Assembly: GCA_003160265.1 (NCBI GenBank)
Contig: PLQY01000100.1
Span: 8,223-22,432, forward strand
Length of the DNA: 14,210 bases
Direction: 5' to 3'
Source: Peptococcaceae bacterium
GTDB taxonomy: Bacteria > Bacillota > DSM-12270 > Thermacetogeniales > Thermacetogeniaceae
In this document: positions 6,773 through 12,652 of the stretch, piece by piece
How positions within the stretch are numbered: the stretch's first letter is position 1
How the letters are laid out: each line of letters starts with the position of its first letter
Notes under the pieces: generated by a model
Databases searched by the model: none
What the model saw: only the letters and a program-made list of their open reading frames with translations
Told to the model about the DNA's origin: nothing
Position numbers and translations under genes: made by a program

Positions 6773-7792
6773 ATGCCAATTACACCAGGCGAATGCGGAT
6801 TTACAGTAGTCGCAGGGGTGACCATTCCAACCTGCCCGCCGTTTACCGCCAAGGATTGCATCCTGGTCAACAAGGTCTACGACCAGTGCTTTACCGAGGA
6901 ACTCGTCACCAGCCAGATACCTGTTTCATCGGCCTGCCCGGGCGTCACCATACCGGCGGGCGCCACCGTTGCCTGCATCCCTATTCCTGGTAGCGCAACC
7001 TGCACCTTCGCCGGGACGGTAGCGGTGACACCGCCGCTGACGCCGTATTTCGAAGAGGTGCTGGTGATCAACTCCTTCGACATCAGCGCTCCCATTCTCG
7101 TAGCCGGGGTAACGGTCTGCGCACCCACTCTCACCCTGACGGGAGCGGCGCGGGCAGATCTGTGGGTACCGCCCGGAACCACCGTCAACTGCGATATCCT
7201 GGCCTTCGGCGACTGCACCTGCACCCTGCTCGCCAGCCCGACAGGCCTGCCGGTAGTGATCGCCTGCACCGGCAAGATCTGCAAGGAGCTCCAGATAACC
7301 GCCCCCGTGAAACTGCTGGTGCCGACCTACGGCTTCTGCGAGGTTCCGGCATGCACCTTCTTGGCACAGCCCGGGTTCGTATGCCCGCCCATGCCGCTCT
7401 TCCCGCCGGATCTTTGCCAGGGCACCCCGACAGTCGTCCTGTTGGGCCTGGAGGGCGCTCCTATTTCGGGCGTGGTGGTTACCGTCGTCAGGACGATACT
7501 CGGCGTTCCTACAGCGATCGCTAACGCAACCACCAGCCTTACCGGAACAGCGACCTTCCCCACGATCGGCGGCTTAGAGGGCGCCATTGACGTTGTAACA
7601 TTCACATATTTGGGCAAACTGGTATCGTTCCCGATCCCGATCGAATTCGTCGACGTTGTGGGAGTTGCCCACGACAGCGCCACAACCTGTTCGCTCATCT
7701 TCACACAGACCGGAACCACCACGACAGGGTTGCCCATCCTCACCGTCACCATCAACGGCTTCGTGGAGGCGGGGACAGTCGACCCCAGGTAA
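6773..7792 (+). CDS. Cysteine-rich structural protein with C-terminal Ig-like domain (339 aa)
   Basis: I do not recognise a named gene. Residues 1-215 are rich in Cys, Pro, Thr and Val (17 of 18 cysteines). They contain KDCILVNKVYDQC (28-39); KVYDxC segments occur in uncharacterised spore-surface-type proteins of Clostridia, recalled rather than verified. The motif PAGATVAC (61-68) has a second form PPGTTVNC (133-140) and a relative in the protein at 1936. Residues about 216-297 (VVLLGLEGAPISGVVVTVV...TSLTGTATFPTIGG) look like a carboxypeptidase-regulatory/transthyretin-type beta sandwich. The tail is Thr-rich. There is no signal peptide. The ATG at 6773 has AGGAGGG (6759-6765) seven bases upstream; an in-frame ATG at 6731 has no such site. 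It diverges from the glycosyltransferase operon, so its Thr-rich parts are candidate acceptors. A spore coat or exosporium role is inferred. Confidence 0.8.
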   Translation: MPITPGECGFTVVAGVTIPTCPPFTAKDCILVNKVYDQCFTEELVTSQIPVSSACPGVTIPAGATVACIPIPGSATCTFAGTVAVTPPLTPYFEEVLVINSFDISAPILVAGVTVCAPTLTLTGAARADLWVPPGTTVNCDILAFGDCTCTLLASPTGLPVVIACTGKICKELQITAPVKLLVPTYGFCEVPACTFLAQPGFVCPPMPLFPPDLCQGTPTVVLLGLEGAPISGVVVTVVRTILGVPTAIANATTSLTGTATFPTIGGLEGAIDVVTFTYLGKLVSFPIPIEFVDVVGVAHDSATTCSLIFTQTGTTTTGLPILTVTINGFVEAGTVDPR

Positions 7793-7815
7793 GGCTCAGA
7801 CCGGGTATCGCAGGC

Positions 7816-7845
7816 AAAGGCAGCGGTTGTCCGCTGCCTTTTCTT
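7816..7845 (+). terminator. Intrinsic terminator after the large cysteine-rich gene
   Basis: GGCAGCGG, loop TTGT, CCGCTGCC: an eight-pair perfect stem extended by AAA/TTT and followed by TTTTCTTTG. It lies 27 bases after the stop. Confidence 0.9.
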
Positions 7846-7875
7846 TGCTTCATCATTTTATTTGCATGCTTCCTC

Positions 7876-7914
7876 CTCCGCATCCGGGCTGCGCCCGGCC
7901 TGAAGAATGCGGAG
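7876..7914. repeat. Two-tier intergenic stem-loop
   Basis: CTCCGCAT (7876-7883) pairs with ATGCGGAG (7907-7914) and encloses a second stem, CCGGGC (7884-7889) with GCCCGG (7893-7898), around a TGC loop. It has no T-tract on either side, so it is not a standard terminator. It lies between convergent genes and about 100 bases beyond the minus-strand stop at 8013. It could protect a 3' end or be a REP-like element. Confidence 0.5.
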
Positions 7915-8012
7915 CACAGGAGCAGTCAGGGCTTTTCAGGAGGATGGGAGCGGATCTTGCTCAGGAATTCACAGGGGTTCTCCACCCAACTGGGCAGATT
8001 GACTGTGCCTTC

Positions 8013-9143
8013 TCACCCGCTGGCGCCAGGCGGTTTCGGCGGTGGATTATGAATGATTGCTTCGAAACCGGGCCGGCTGGGGATCTGCTCCAATGGCAGC
8101 GAAGCAGGCGCCGGCGGTTGCATGCCCGCCCGGTATCCGGTACGAGCAGGGTACTGGGCACCCCCTGGGTGGGAGACGTTGAAATGCGCCTGGCTTTCCA
8201 TTCCAGCGGGATACTGCGGCAGGTGTTGTTCCCGTCTGGCCATTGCAGCCTCACGGGCGCGCAGGATATTCAACACCAACTCAGTCACTTTGGCCGCATT
8301 CAATACCTCGGGCTGTTCCTGAACAGGCGGTATTGCAGGCTTCGGGGCACCTGGCTGCCCTGAATCCCGGCAGGCTGTCTCATCGATGGCCGGCTTTTCC
8401 TCCTGGCGTTGGCTGATGATTTTCTGCACCTGTTTGGCCAGCGCCTCCAGATCGATAACGGGCTTTTCCTCCTTGTGCTGGCTGATGATTTTCTGCACCG
8501 ACTCAGCCATCGCCTCCAGATCGATGGCCGGCTTTTCCTCCTGGCGTTGGCTGATGATTTTCTGCACCTGTTTGGCCAGCGCCTCCAGATCGATAGCCGC
8601 CTCTTTTTGCTGTAGGGCCGTGTCATCTTGTTCTGCAGTTGTGGTTCTGATTTGCAGCAGAGGTTCCATTAAATCCAGGTTCGCGTTGTAGTGTCCGGGT
8701 GTGATCTCTGCTGCGATTTGACCTTCTACAAATACTTCAACCCATGTTTTGCGTGAGATAAAGCTTTTTAAAAGTTCCCAGGGCTTCAAGTTCAAAGGCT
8801 TGCCAAGCTTGATCCGCGCATGTAACGGTTGGACAAAACCCGGCTGAATATCGATTGTCCCCGCAGACAGCATTTCAAGTGTGTCCGACCCGGTGAGCAA
8901 GATGGATTCACAAAAAGTACGGGTTAAACTCGCGGTGTCGTATACAGGTTCAAGCTCGTTTACTGTACTTGGATAGCAGAAAACCAGATCGTATTTTCCG
9001 AAAACTAGGATATTTTTTTTAAAAATAAGCTCGCAGTACGTGGTTACGTTGTCGATTTGATAGGAAATGGGGTAACCTGGAAGAGGAATATAAAATATGG
9101 ATAGGAAGTCCTTTTCAACAGAGGAGCTGATCTGTCCGGCCAC
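8013..9143 (-). CDS. Repeat-containing putative coat-type protein (376 aa)
   Basis: I do not recognise the family. Residues 1-160 form a compact, beta-rich-looking region (FYIPLPGYPISYQIDN, ILVFGKYDLVFCYPS). It loosely recalls spore coat CotE/SPOCS-type domains in pattern, but no motif proves this. Residues 183-251 are three 23-residue helical repeats (core IDLEALAKQVQKIISQ), probably coiled coil. The tail from about 265 is rich in Pro, Gln, Ala, Gly and Met. There is no signal peptide. The start is uncertain: GTG at 9143 has GAGG eight bases upstream, whereas TTG at 9215 has no ribosome binding site and would lie inside a candidate -10 element. A weak AC-N17-TATATATTG (9240-9213) precedes it, two bases off the sigma-K pattern. 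The upstream minus-strand gene is separated by a terminator. Confidence 0.75.
   Translation of the reverse strand: MAGQISSSVEKDFLSIFYIPLPGYPISYQIDNVTTYCELIFKKNILVFGKYDLVFCYPSTVNELEPVYDTASLTRTFCESILLTGSDTLEMLSAGTIDIQPGFVQPLHARIKLGKPLNLKPWELLKSFISRKTWVEVFVEGQIAAEITPGHYNANLDLMEPLLQIRTTTAEQDDTALQQKEAAIDLEALAKQVQKIISQRQEEKPAIDLEAMAESVQKIISQHKEEKPVIDLEALAKQVQKIISQRQEEKPAIDETACRDSGQPGAPKPAIPPVQEQPEVLNAAKVTELVLNILRAREAAMARREQHLPQYPAGMESQAHFNVSHPGGAQYPARTGYRAGMQPPAPASLPLEQIPSRPGFEAIIHNPPPKPPGASG
8391..8597 (-). repeat. Three 69-bp tandem repeats within the coding sequence
   Basis: The units are 8391-8459, 8460-8528 and 8529-8597. The outer two differ at only one base of 69, while the middle one has diverged at several. 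Each encodes 23 residues of the form [AV]IDLEA[LM]A..VQKIISQ..EEKP. The A-B-A pattern suggests recent duplication or gene conversion, with copy number likely to vary between strains. Confidence 0.95.
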
Positions 9144-9221
9144 TGTACTCACCTCGTTTTGGTCGTTGGCCTGCCGCCCACCACCAACCGCTAAATGCGA
9201 TTCTCTAGTTTTCAATATATA

Positions 9222-9249
9222 GAAATAAGGGAGGATCTGTGCTCCTCCC
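9222..9249 (-). terminator. Intrinsic terminator after the proline-rich CxxC gene
   Basis: Read on the minus strand: GGGAGGA (9249-9243), a seven-base loop, TCCTCCC (9235-9229), then TTATTTC. It lies about 40 bases beyond the stop of the gene ending at 9289 and separates it from the next minus-strand gene. Confidence 0.75.
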
Positions 9250-9288
9250 GTTTAACTGCTTGCGACACCTGCCGCTTTAGCGTCCGCC

Positions 9289-9714
9289 TCAGCGTTTCGG
9301 AGCGGCATGAACAGGACTGACCGGTACGGGACCAGCATAGGTGTGGCATTTCGAGCATTTGTTGATCGGCCTGGGAGCTACATAAACAGGCTGTGCGGGG
9401 TTTGGCCTCATTATGGGAGTGGCGTAAACTGGGCGTCCGGGGTTTGTAATGGGTGTGGGAGCGGTAGAAACTGGGCGTCCTTGGTTTGTATTCAGTATTG
9501 GAGGTCGTGAATTATATTGGGCCAGCACCTGATCCGGCCCCACCGGAATTCCATGGTCCACGGCAATCGGCTTACATGCACAATAAAGTTCCAGTTTTGG
9601 TACCGGTTCCTCTTCAAGCTGCAGCAGATTGCAGTTGGGGCACTGCTGCGTTTCGGTGACTTCCGGAACTTTCTCTGCGAATGGGTCAACGTGGTTCTTA
9701 TCGGCGGGGATCAT
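9289..9714 (-). CDS. Proline-rich protein with two CxxC pairs (141 aa)
   Basis: I do not recognise the family. The N-terminal third has CPNC (about residues 25-28) and CAC. The middle is a degenerate repeat (GRPVSTAPTPIT, GRPVYATPIMR, AQPVYVAPRPI). CSKC precedes a Pro/Val tail. The cysteine pairs could bind zinc or form disulphides, and the PVYxxP repeat suggests an extended structural segment. There is no signal peptide. The ATG at 9714 has AGGAG (9726-9722) seven bases upstream. Upstream on the same strand is CATATAATA, a sigma-K-type -10. A terminator follows. The composition suits a small envelope or coat protein, but this is inference. Confidence 0.75.
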   Translation of the reverse strand: MIPADKNHVDPFAEKVPEVTETQQCPNCNLLQLEEEPVPKLELYCACKPIAVDHGIPVGPDQVLAQYNSRPPILNTNQGRPVSTAPTPITNPGRPVYATPIMRPNPAQPVYVAPRPINKCSKCHTYAGPVPVSPVHAAPKR

Positions 9715-9760
9715 CTATAATCTCCTTTCATGATATATTCTGGGTAATTGGTATCCTGGA

Positions 9761-9788
9761 TATTATATGCAATACTGGAACAAATGCT
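9761..9788 (-). promoter_or_regulatory. Partial sigma-K-type promoter of the proline-rich gene
   Basis: On the minus strand CATATAATA (9769-9761) fits CATAnnnTA exactly, but the bases 17 upstream are AG rather than AC. It lies 46 bases before the ATG at 9714. Confidence 0.4.
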
Positions 9789-9889
9789 ACATTTAGCTCC
9801 TACGGAGGAACGTCCCCTCTGGAGTTTTTTGTGCCAACCGGAAAAGGAAATAGTAACTAAATTATGGTAACCACCAGATAATGTGATGG

Positions 9890-9911
9890 AAGTCCAGAAT
9901 AAACTGGACTT
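9890..9911. promoter_or_regulatory. Perfect inverted repeat AAGTCCAG-N6-CTGGACTT
   Basis: An eight-base perfect dyad with an AATAAA spacer, 16 bases upstream of the ribosome binding site (9928-9933) of the gene at 9942. There is no T-tract, so it is not a terminator. It could be a protein-binding operator or a 5' leader hairpin. A very weak AC-N17-CAGATAATG lies just upstream (9856-9883). Confidence 0.45.
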
Positions 9912-9941
9912 AACTCCATAATATAGCAAGGAGTGGTGTGC

Positions 9942-10421
9942 ATGTCTAACCTGATCCAAAACCCCAGTTTTGAGGAGGGACTGAGCTTCTGGAGTGCGCA
10001 TAATGCCTCCGTCAGCGACAACAATCCCTTCGAAGGAACAGCGACTGCCCGTTTGGGGCCCGGAATCGCCAGCATAACCCAGGATGTTTTGCTGGGCATC
10101 CCCAGGTCGTCCCTGCTGTTGAGCTTCACCGTGGAAGCACCTGCAAGCACTGATCCGGGCAATCTGACGGTGAACGTCAAGTGGCTGGATAAACATCACC
10201 TGGAGATCGGCACTGGTTTGAGCATGTTAATTCCTTCGGCGACCATCGGGAGACAACTTCTCTGGTTGACCGAGGTCAACGTCACCGATCTTGCTCCGGA
10301 GAATGCGTGCAAGGCGCGGGTCATCTTCAGCAAATCGGAAGGCACGGGGTGCAATAACTTCATCGATCTCGACCTTGTCGTGCTGACCAAGGTCGCCATG
10401 CTGGTGCAAGGGGTGAGTTAG
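9942..10421 (+). CDS. Jelly-roll, NTTRR-F1-like surface protein (159 aa)
   Basis: The protein starts NLIQNPSFEEGLSFWSAHNASVSDNNPFEGTATARLG and ends with a beta-strand-like NNFIDLDLVVLTKV. This N[LI]I.N.sFE.G..W pattern is typical of carbohydrate-binding-module-like jelly rolls. It also resembles the NTTRR-F1 domain found at the N-terminus of collagen-like spore-surface proteins in Firmicutes, an assignment from memory. No collagen (GXY) repeats follow, so it would be a stand-alone domain. There is no signal peptide. The ATG at 9942 has AAGGAG (9928-9933) eight bases upstream; an upstream in-frame GTG overlaps that site. The next ORF begins on the base after its TAG stop, implying translational coupling. 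A role in binding envelope glycans is plausible given the neighbouring glycosyltransferases. Confidence 0.8.
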   Translation: MSNLIQNPSFEEGLSFWSAHNASVSDNNPFEGTATARLGPGIASITQDVLLGIPRSSLLLSFTVEAPASTDPGNLTVNVKWLDKHHLEIGTGLSMLIPSATIGRQLLWLTEVNVTDLAPENACKARVIFSKSEGTGCNNFIDLDLVVLTKVAMLVQGVS

Positions 10422-10595
10422 ATGACTTCGATGCCTGTTCATGGAATCAGTAAAGCCGAGCTCTTCGAGGAACTACAAACAGAATCAAAACCTGAGATCA
10501 TAAGTCGTTTATTGAAAGCCAAAGGGTCAATAAAGGACCTTGCCGCCGATACCGGTTCTGACGAAGATCAAAACTACAAGCAAGTAATACTCTAA
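10422..10595 (+). CDS. Small 57-residue ORF coupled to the jelly-roll gene
   Basis: The ATG directly follows the TAG of the preceding gene, and AAGGGG (10408-10413) lies eight bases upstream, so translation coupling is likely. The product has a helical, charged core (KAELFEELQTESKPEIISRLLKAKGSIKDLAAD) and a short polar tail, with no cysteine, signal peptide or membrane segment. I do not recognise it. A strong terminator follows 30 bases after its stop, which supports it as the last gene of a two-gene transcript. It may be a small partner of the upstream protein. Confidence 0.6.
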   Translation: MTSMPVHGISKAELFEELQTESKPEIISRLLKAKGSIKDLAADTGSDEDQNYKQVIL

Positions 10596-10625
10596 CTTAC
10601 AATCCAGGAAGGTCGGCGCTAGTCG

Positions 10626-10657
10626 GGAGGAAGCCGGAAAGGGGGCTTCCTCCTTTT
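10626..10657 (+). terminator. Intrinsic terminator of the 9942-10595 transcript
   Basis: GGAGGAAGCC (10626-10635), an eight-base loop, GGCTTCCTCC (10644-10653), then TTTT. The ten-pair stem is perfect. Confidence 0.85.
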
Positions 10658-10682
10658 GATTGAAGACACAGATGCAGGAATG

Positions 10683-10702
10683 GCTTGCCGGATCGGGCAA
10701 GC
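10683..10702. repeat. Small intergenic hairpin
   Basis: GCTTGCC (10683-10689) pairs with GGCAAGC (10696-10702) around a six-base loop, between the terminator and the next promoter. No T-tract follows. I see nothing else in 10658-10762. Confidence 0.35.
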
Positions 10703-10762
10703 AGAGAGGCGTCCAACCGGCTGACGTCGCCCGGAAGCAGGAAAACCGTCCACACGCTTCTA

Positions 10763-10790
10763 ACGCTCTGAAGAACCGGCGCATATATTG
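10763..10790 (+). promoter_or_regulatory. Sigma-K-like promoter of the gene at 10836
   Basis: AC (10763-10764), a 17-base spacer, CATATATTG (10782-10790). One base deviates from CATAnnnTA, the same final-base change as in the promoter at 6678. It lies about 45 bases before the GTG start. Confidence 0.5.
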
Positions 10791-10835
10791 ATATACAGCG
10801 TTCAAGTTTGGTCTCCAATCAAGGAGGGATAGAAA

Positions 10836-11258
10836 GTGATCGAGAATGATTCGTCGCTGAGATTCCAATTTAAGCACAGTCTGAATAGGCTGCGGATGAG
10901 AGCCAGGGAAGTGCTGGCAGGCGCCCAGCCGGAACGGCGGCCCAATATCTCTGAAACCACAGTTGGTGATGATAGCGTGAGGGTCGATGGGGATGTTCCG
11001 GCTGCCCCCGAACCGGATCAGATCATACACCTGGTGATGCATCACCAGCCCTGGCTTAAGCCGCCCGGACAGCCGGTCGAATGCCCCCGGGAAAATGATG
11101 ACGCCGTAAGCGAATACGAAGATGTGACTTCGGGGCTATCATCCCGGGTAAAGCAATCCCTGACCTCCCGGGAGCCTCAAAAAGAAGACAAGAGCGAGGT
11201 CTTGCAGTGTTTAATGGATGGCAAGCAGGCAGGATGGGACGGCGAATATAAAATATAA
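10836..11258 (+). CDS. Acidic protein of unknown function (140 aa)
   Basis: The GTG start is supported by AAGGAGGG (10821-10828), seven bases upstream. The N-terminal 30 residues are basic and helical (FQFKHSLNRLRMRAREVLAG). The rest is hydrophilic, rich in Asp, Glu, Pro and Ser, and probably disordered apart from DQIIHLVMHHQPWL in the middle. There is one Cys pair (C82, C125 approximately) and no signal peptide. I do not recognise the family. Its own sigma-K-like promoter and the promoter of the next gene frame it, so it appears to be an independent unit of the same putative regulon. It is a hypothetical protein, but the strong ribosome binding site and promoter make expression likely. Confidence 0.65.
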   Translation: MIENDSSLRFQFKHSLNRLRMRAREVLAGAQPERRPNISETTVGDDSVRVDGDVPAAPEPDQIIHLVMHHQPWLKPPGQPVECPRENDDAVSEYEDVTSGLSSRVKQSLTSREPQKEDKSEVLQCLMDGKQAGWDGEYKI

Positions 11259-11275
11259 AACGGGAGCATTTTCGA

Positions 11276-11303
11276 ACATCAGGCAAGAACCTGGCATATA
11301 TTA
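11276..11303 (+). promoter_or_regulatory. Sigma-K-type promoter of the gene at 11344
   Basis: AC (11276-11277), a 17-base spacer, CATATATTA (11295-11303): an exact match to AC-N16/17-CATAnnnTA, 40 bases before the ATG. Confidence 0.55.
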
Positions 11304-11343
11304 GTCATGAAAGTTAAATATGTAATATCAAGGAGGAACGCAG

Positions 11344-11577
11344 ATGGGTACTCTTGTTGATGATATGAAAAGCCTCGCCGACGAAGTGATCGGATCATTT
11401 ATCAAGCGTAGACAAGATCTGCAGAAGCTTGACCGGGATGTCAACGACATGATAGCCCGCTATGAAGCGGAACGCCAAAAAATGGGCGTCGAACTTCAGA
11501 AAAAGCTGGCCCGGTCCCTCTCTCATTGGCTCCATATTGCACCACCGCTGTCAAAATTGACATATTCTGCAGCATGA
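11344..11577 (+). CDS. Short coiled-coil protein (77 aa), possibly truncated
   Basis: The ATG has AAGGAGG (11330-11336) seven bases upstream. Residues 1-57 (MGTLVDDMKSLADEVIGSF..., DRDVNDMIARYEAERQKM) form one long charged amphipathic helix with a heptad-like pattern. This resembles the start of uncharacterised coiled-coil proteins of about 100 residues or more in other bacteria, recalled and not verified. After KKLARSL the sequence changes to SHWLHIAPPLSKLTYSAA, which does not continue the helix, so the gene may be truncated or frameshifted. I could not find a convincing continuation in the other frames of 11500-11700. It has its own sigma-K-type promoter. Confidence 0.65.
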   Translation: MGTLVDDMKSLADEVIGSFIKRRQDLQKLDRDVNDMIARYEAERQKMGVELQKKLARSLSHWLHIAPPLSKLTYSAA

Positions 11578-11789
11578 TCTTCGCCCGTTGTATTTGGCGC
11601 CAACGGCGGCGATATATGCCGACTCCGCCATCAAGGGCGGGGACGGAGAGGATATTTGTTCTAGAGGATACCCGTTTTCTCATGGCCCTTCTTATATAGT
11701 TATGTTTGCCGAAGCCAAAATGACTCCAACTGGGATAAAGGGGTAATTTGCCAGGCAGAGATGAGTTGCGCCGCGACAGGCTCCTCCGG

Positions 11790-11829
11790 AATAAGAAGGG
11801 ACTGCCCCGAATTATTTCGTGGCAGTCCC
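11790..11829 (-). terminator. Intrinsic terminator after the CAP-domain gene
   Basis: GGGACTGCC (11798-11806) pairs perfectly with GGCAGTCCC (11821-11829), and an inner CGAA/TTCG stem caps it. On the minus strand the hairpin is followed by TTCTTATT. It lies about 40 bases beyond the stop at 11870. The rest of 11578-11789 contains nothing I can identify. Confidence 0.8.
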
Positions 11830-11869
11830 ATTAGCCCTGTTCTGATTACTTGATAAGCAACTGTTTGTT

Positions 11870-12652
11870 CTAGCCGATAAACTCCTCTACGACCACCTCA
11901 TAGCCGTTGTATGGAATGACACCCACGCCGACTTGAGTGAAAGACGGGTCCAGGATAATAGCCGAGTGGCCGGAGTCGGACATGAAATCCGAGTTTGCCA
12001 CCTCCACATTTGCCACCTCTGCTATGTTCTCGCCGGTGACCGTGTAGGTGACGCCGAATTCGGTGAGCATCTGACTGGGCATGCCGTAGGTTGGCGAATC
12101 GTGGCCGAAGTAGTCGTTGGTGATCATATCCTGTACCTTTGCTGTGGCGGCCTCCGTGGCGGTCATATTGACAGTAACGGTACTTACACCATAGTCTGCC
12201 CGGTCCTCGTTAATAAGATCGACGAGGGTCGCCTCATCGGCAGTCAGGCCTGAAGTATTTACAGGAGTTGGAGTTACTGTAGTCCCGGTAGTGCCGGTAG
12301 TCGTTGTAGGAGTCGTTGGAGAAGTGTAGACTACGGGCGTCGGAGTGTAGCTCACCGGCAGCGGGCTGGCAGTACTGTTGTTTACAACCGGTGACGGCTG
12401 GGAAGCAGTCGGAGTTGTCGTACCGGTGGTCGTTGTCCCGGTTGTTGTAGTTCCACCGGACTGGGTAGTCGTTGTGCCGCTAGTCGTAGAGGTTGTTGAA
12501 CCGGAAGAAGAATTGTTTTGAACGACTACGGGCGTCGGATTGTAGCTCACCGGCAGTGGGCTGGCGGCGAAGGCGCCGGATACGGAGAAGCCTAACACGA
12601 GAAGACCGAAAAGCAACAAGGGGATGCCAATCTTCCATATGGCTCTCTGCAA
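11870..12652 (-). CDS. Secreted CAP-domain protein with Thr-rich stalk
   Basis: This is a YkwD-like CAP/SCP-PR1 family protein exported by a signal peptide (AIWKIGIPLLLFGLLVLGFSVSGAFA, cleavage before ASP). A Thr/Ser/Gly/Pro linker follows (residues about 30-135), with two copies of ASPLPVSY-x-PTPVV and runs of TTTTG. The C-terminal CAP domain (about 137-260) keeps YFGHDSP (H184), GENIAEV (E208) and SGHSAIILDPSFTQVGVG (H229), the cavity His/Glu residues of the family. The usual final Gln-Phe motif reads EEFIG. CAP proteins in Firmicutes are commonly linked to the cell wall and spores, but their activity is unsettled. The TTG at 12652 is preferred because AGAGGTGAGG lies just upstream; a GTG at 12661 is in frame but sits inside that site. 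The Thr-rich stalk is a natural O-glycosylation target for neighbouring glycosyltransferases, which is inference. Confidence 0.88.
   Translation of the reverse strand: MQRAIWKIGIPLLLFGLLVLGFSVSGAFAASPLPVSYNPTPVVVQNNSSSGSTTSTTSGTTTTQSGGTTTTGTTTTGTTTPTASQPSPVVNNSTASPLPVSYTPTPVVYTSPTTPTTTTGTTGTTVTPTPVNTSGLTADEATLVDLINEDRADYGVSTVTVNMTATEAATAKVQDMITNDYFGHDSPTYGMPSQMLTEFGVTYTVTGENIAEVANVEVANSDFMSDSGHSAIILDPSFTQVGVGVIPYNGYEVVVEEFIG
12329..12567 (-). repeat. 44-bp direct repeats bracketing the Thr-rich stalk
   Basis: The copies at 12329-12372 and 12524-12567 match at 41 of 44 bases and lie 195 bases (65 codons) apart, so recombination between them would keep the frame. They encode ASPLPVSY-x-PTPVV. 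The stalk length could therefore vary by deletion or duplication. Confidence 0.85.

Noticed and set aside
8386..8691. Plus-strand ORF with repeated SSWRWLMIFCT segments over the tandem repeats
   Set aside because: It is the antisense shadow of the 69-bp repeats in the minus-strand gene. It has no ribosome binding site, and the minus-strand frame gives a sensible coiled coil.
9917..9925. CATAATATA just before the jelly-roll gene as a sigma-K -10
   Set aside because: There is no AC at the right distance, and transcription would start at the ribosome binding site itself.
10658..10762. Riboswitch in the GC-rich leader region before 10836
   Set aside because: I could not match it to cobalamin, c-di-GMP or c-di-AMP riboswitch cores, and it lies upstream of the likely promoter. 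Only a small hairpin is supported.
11441..11683. Minus-strand ORF overlapping the short coiled-coil gene
   Set aside because: It has no ribosome binding site or recognisable domain and is antisense to a gene with strong signals.
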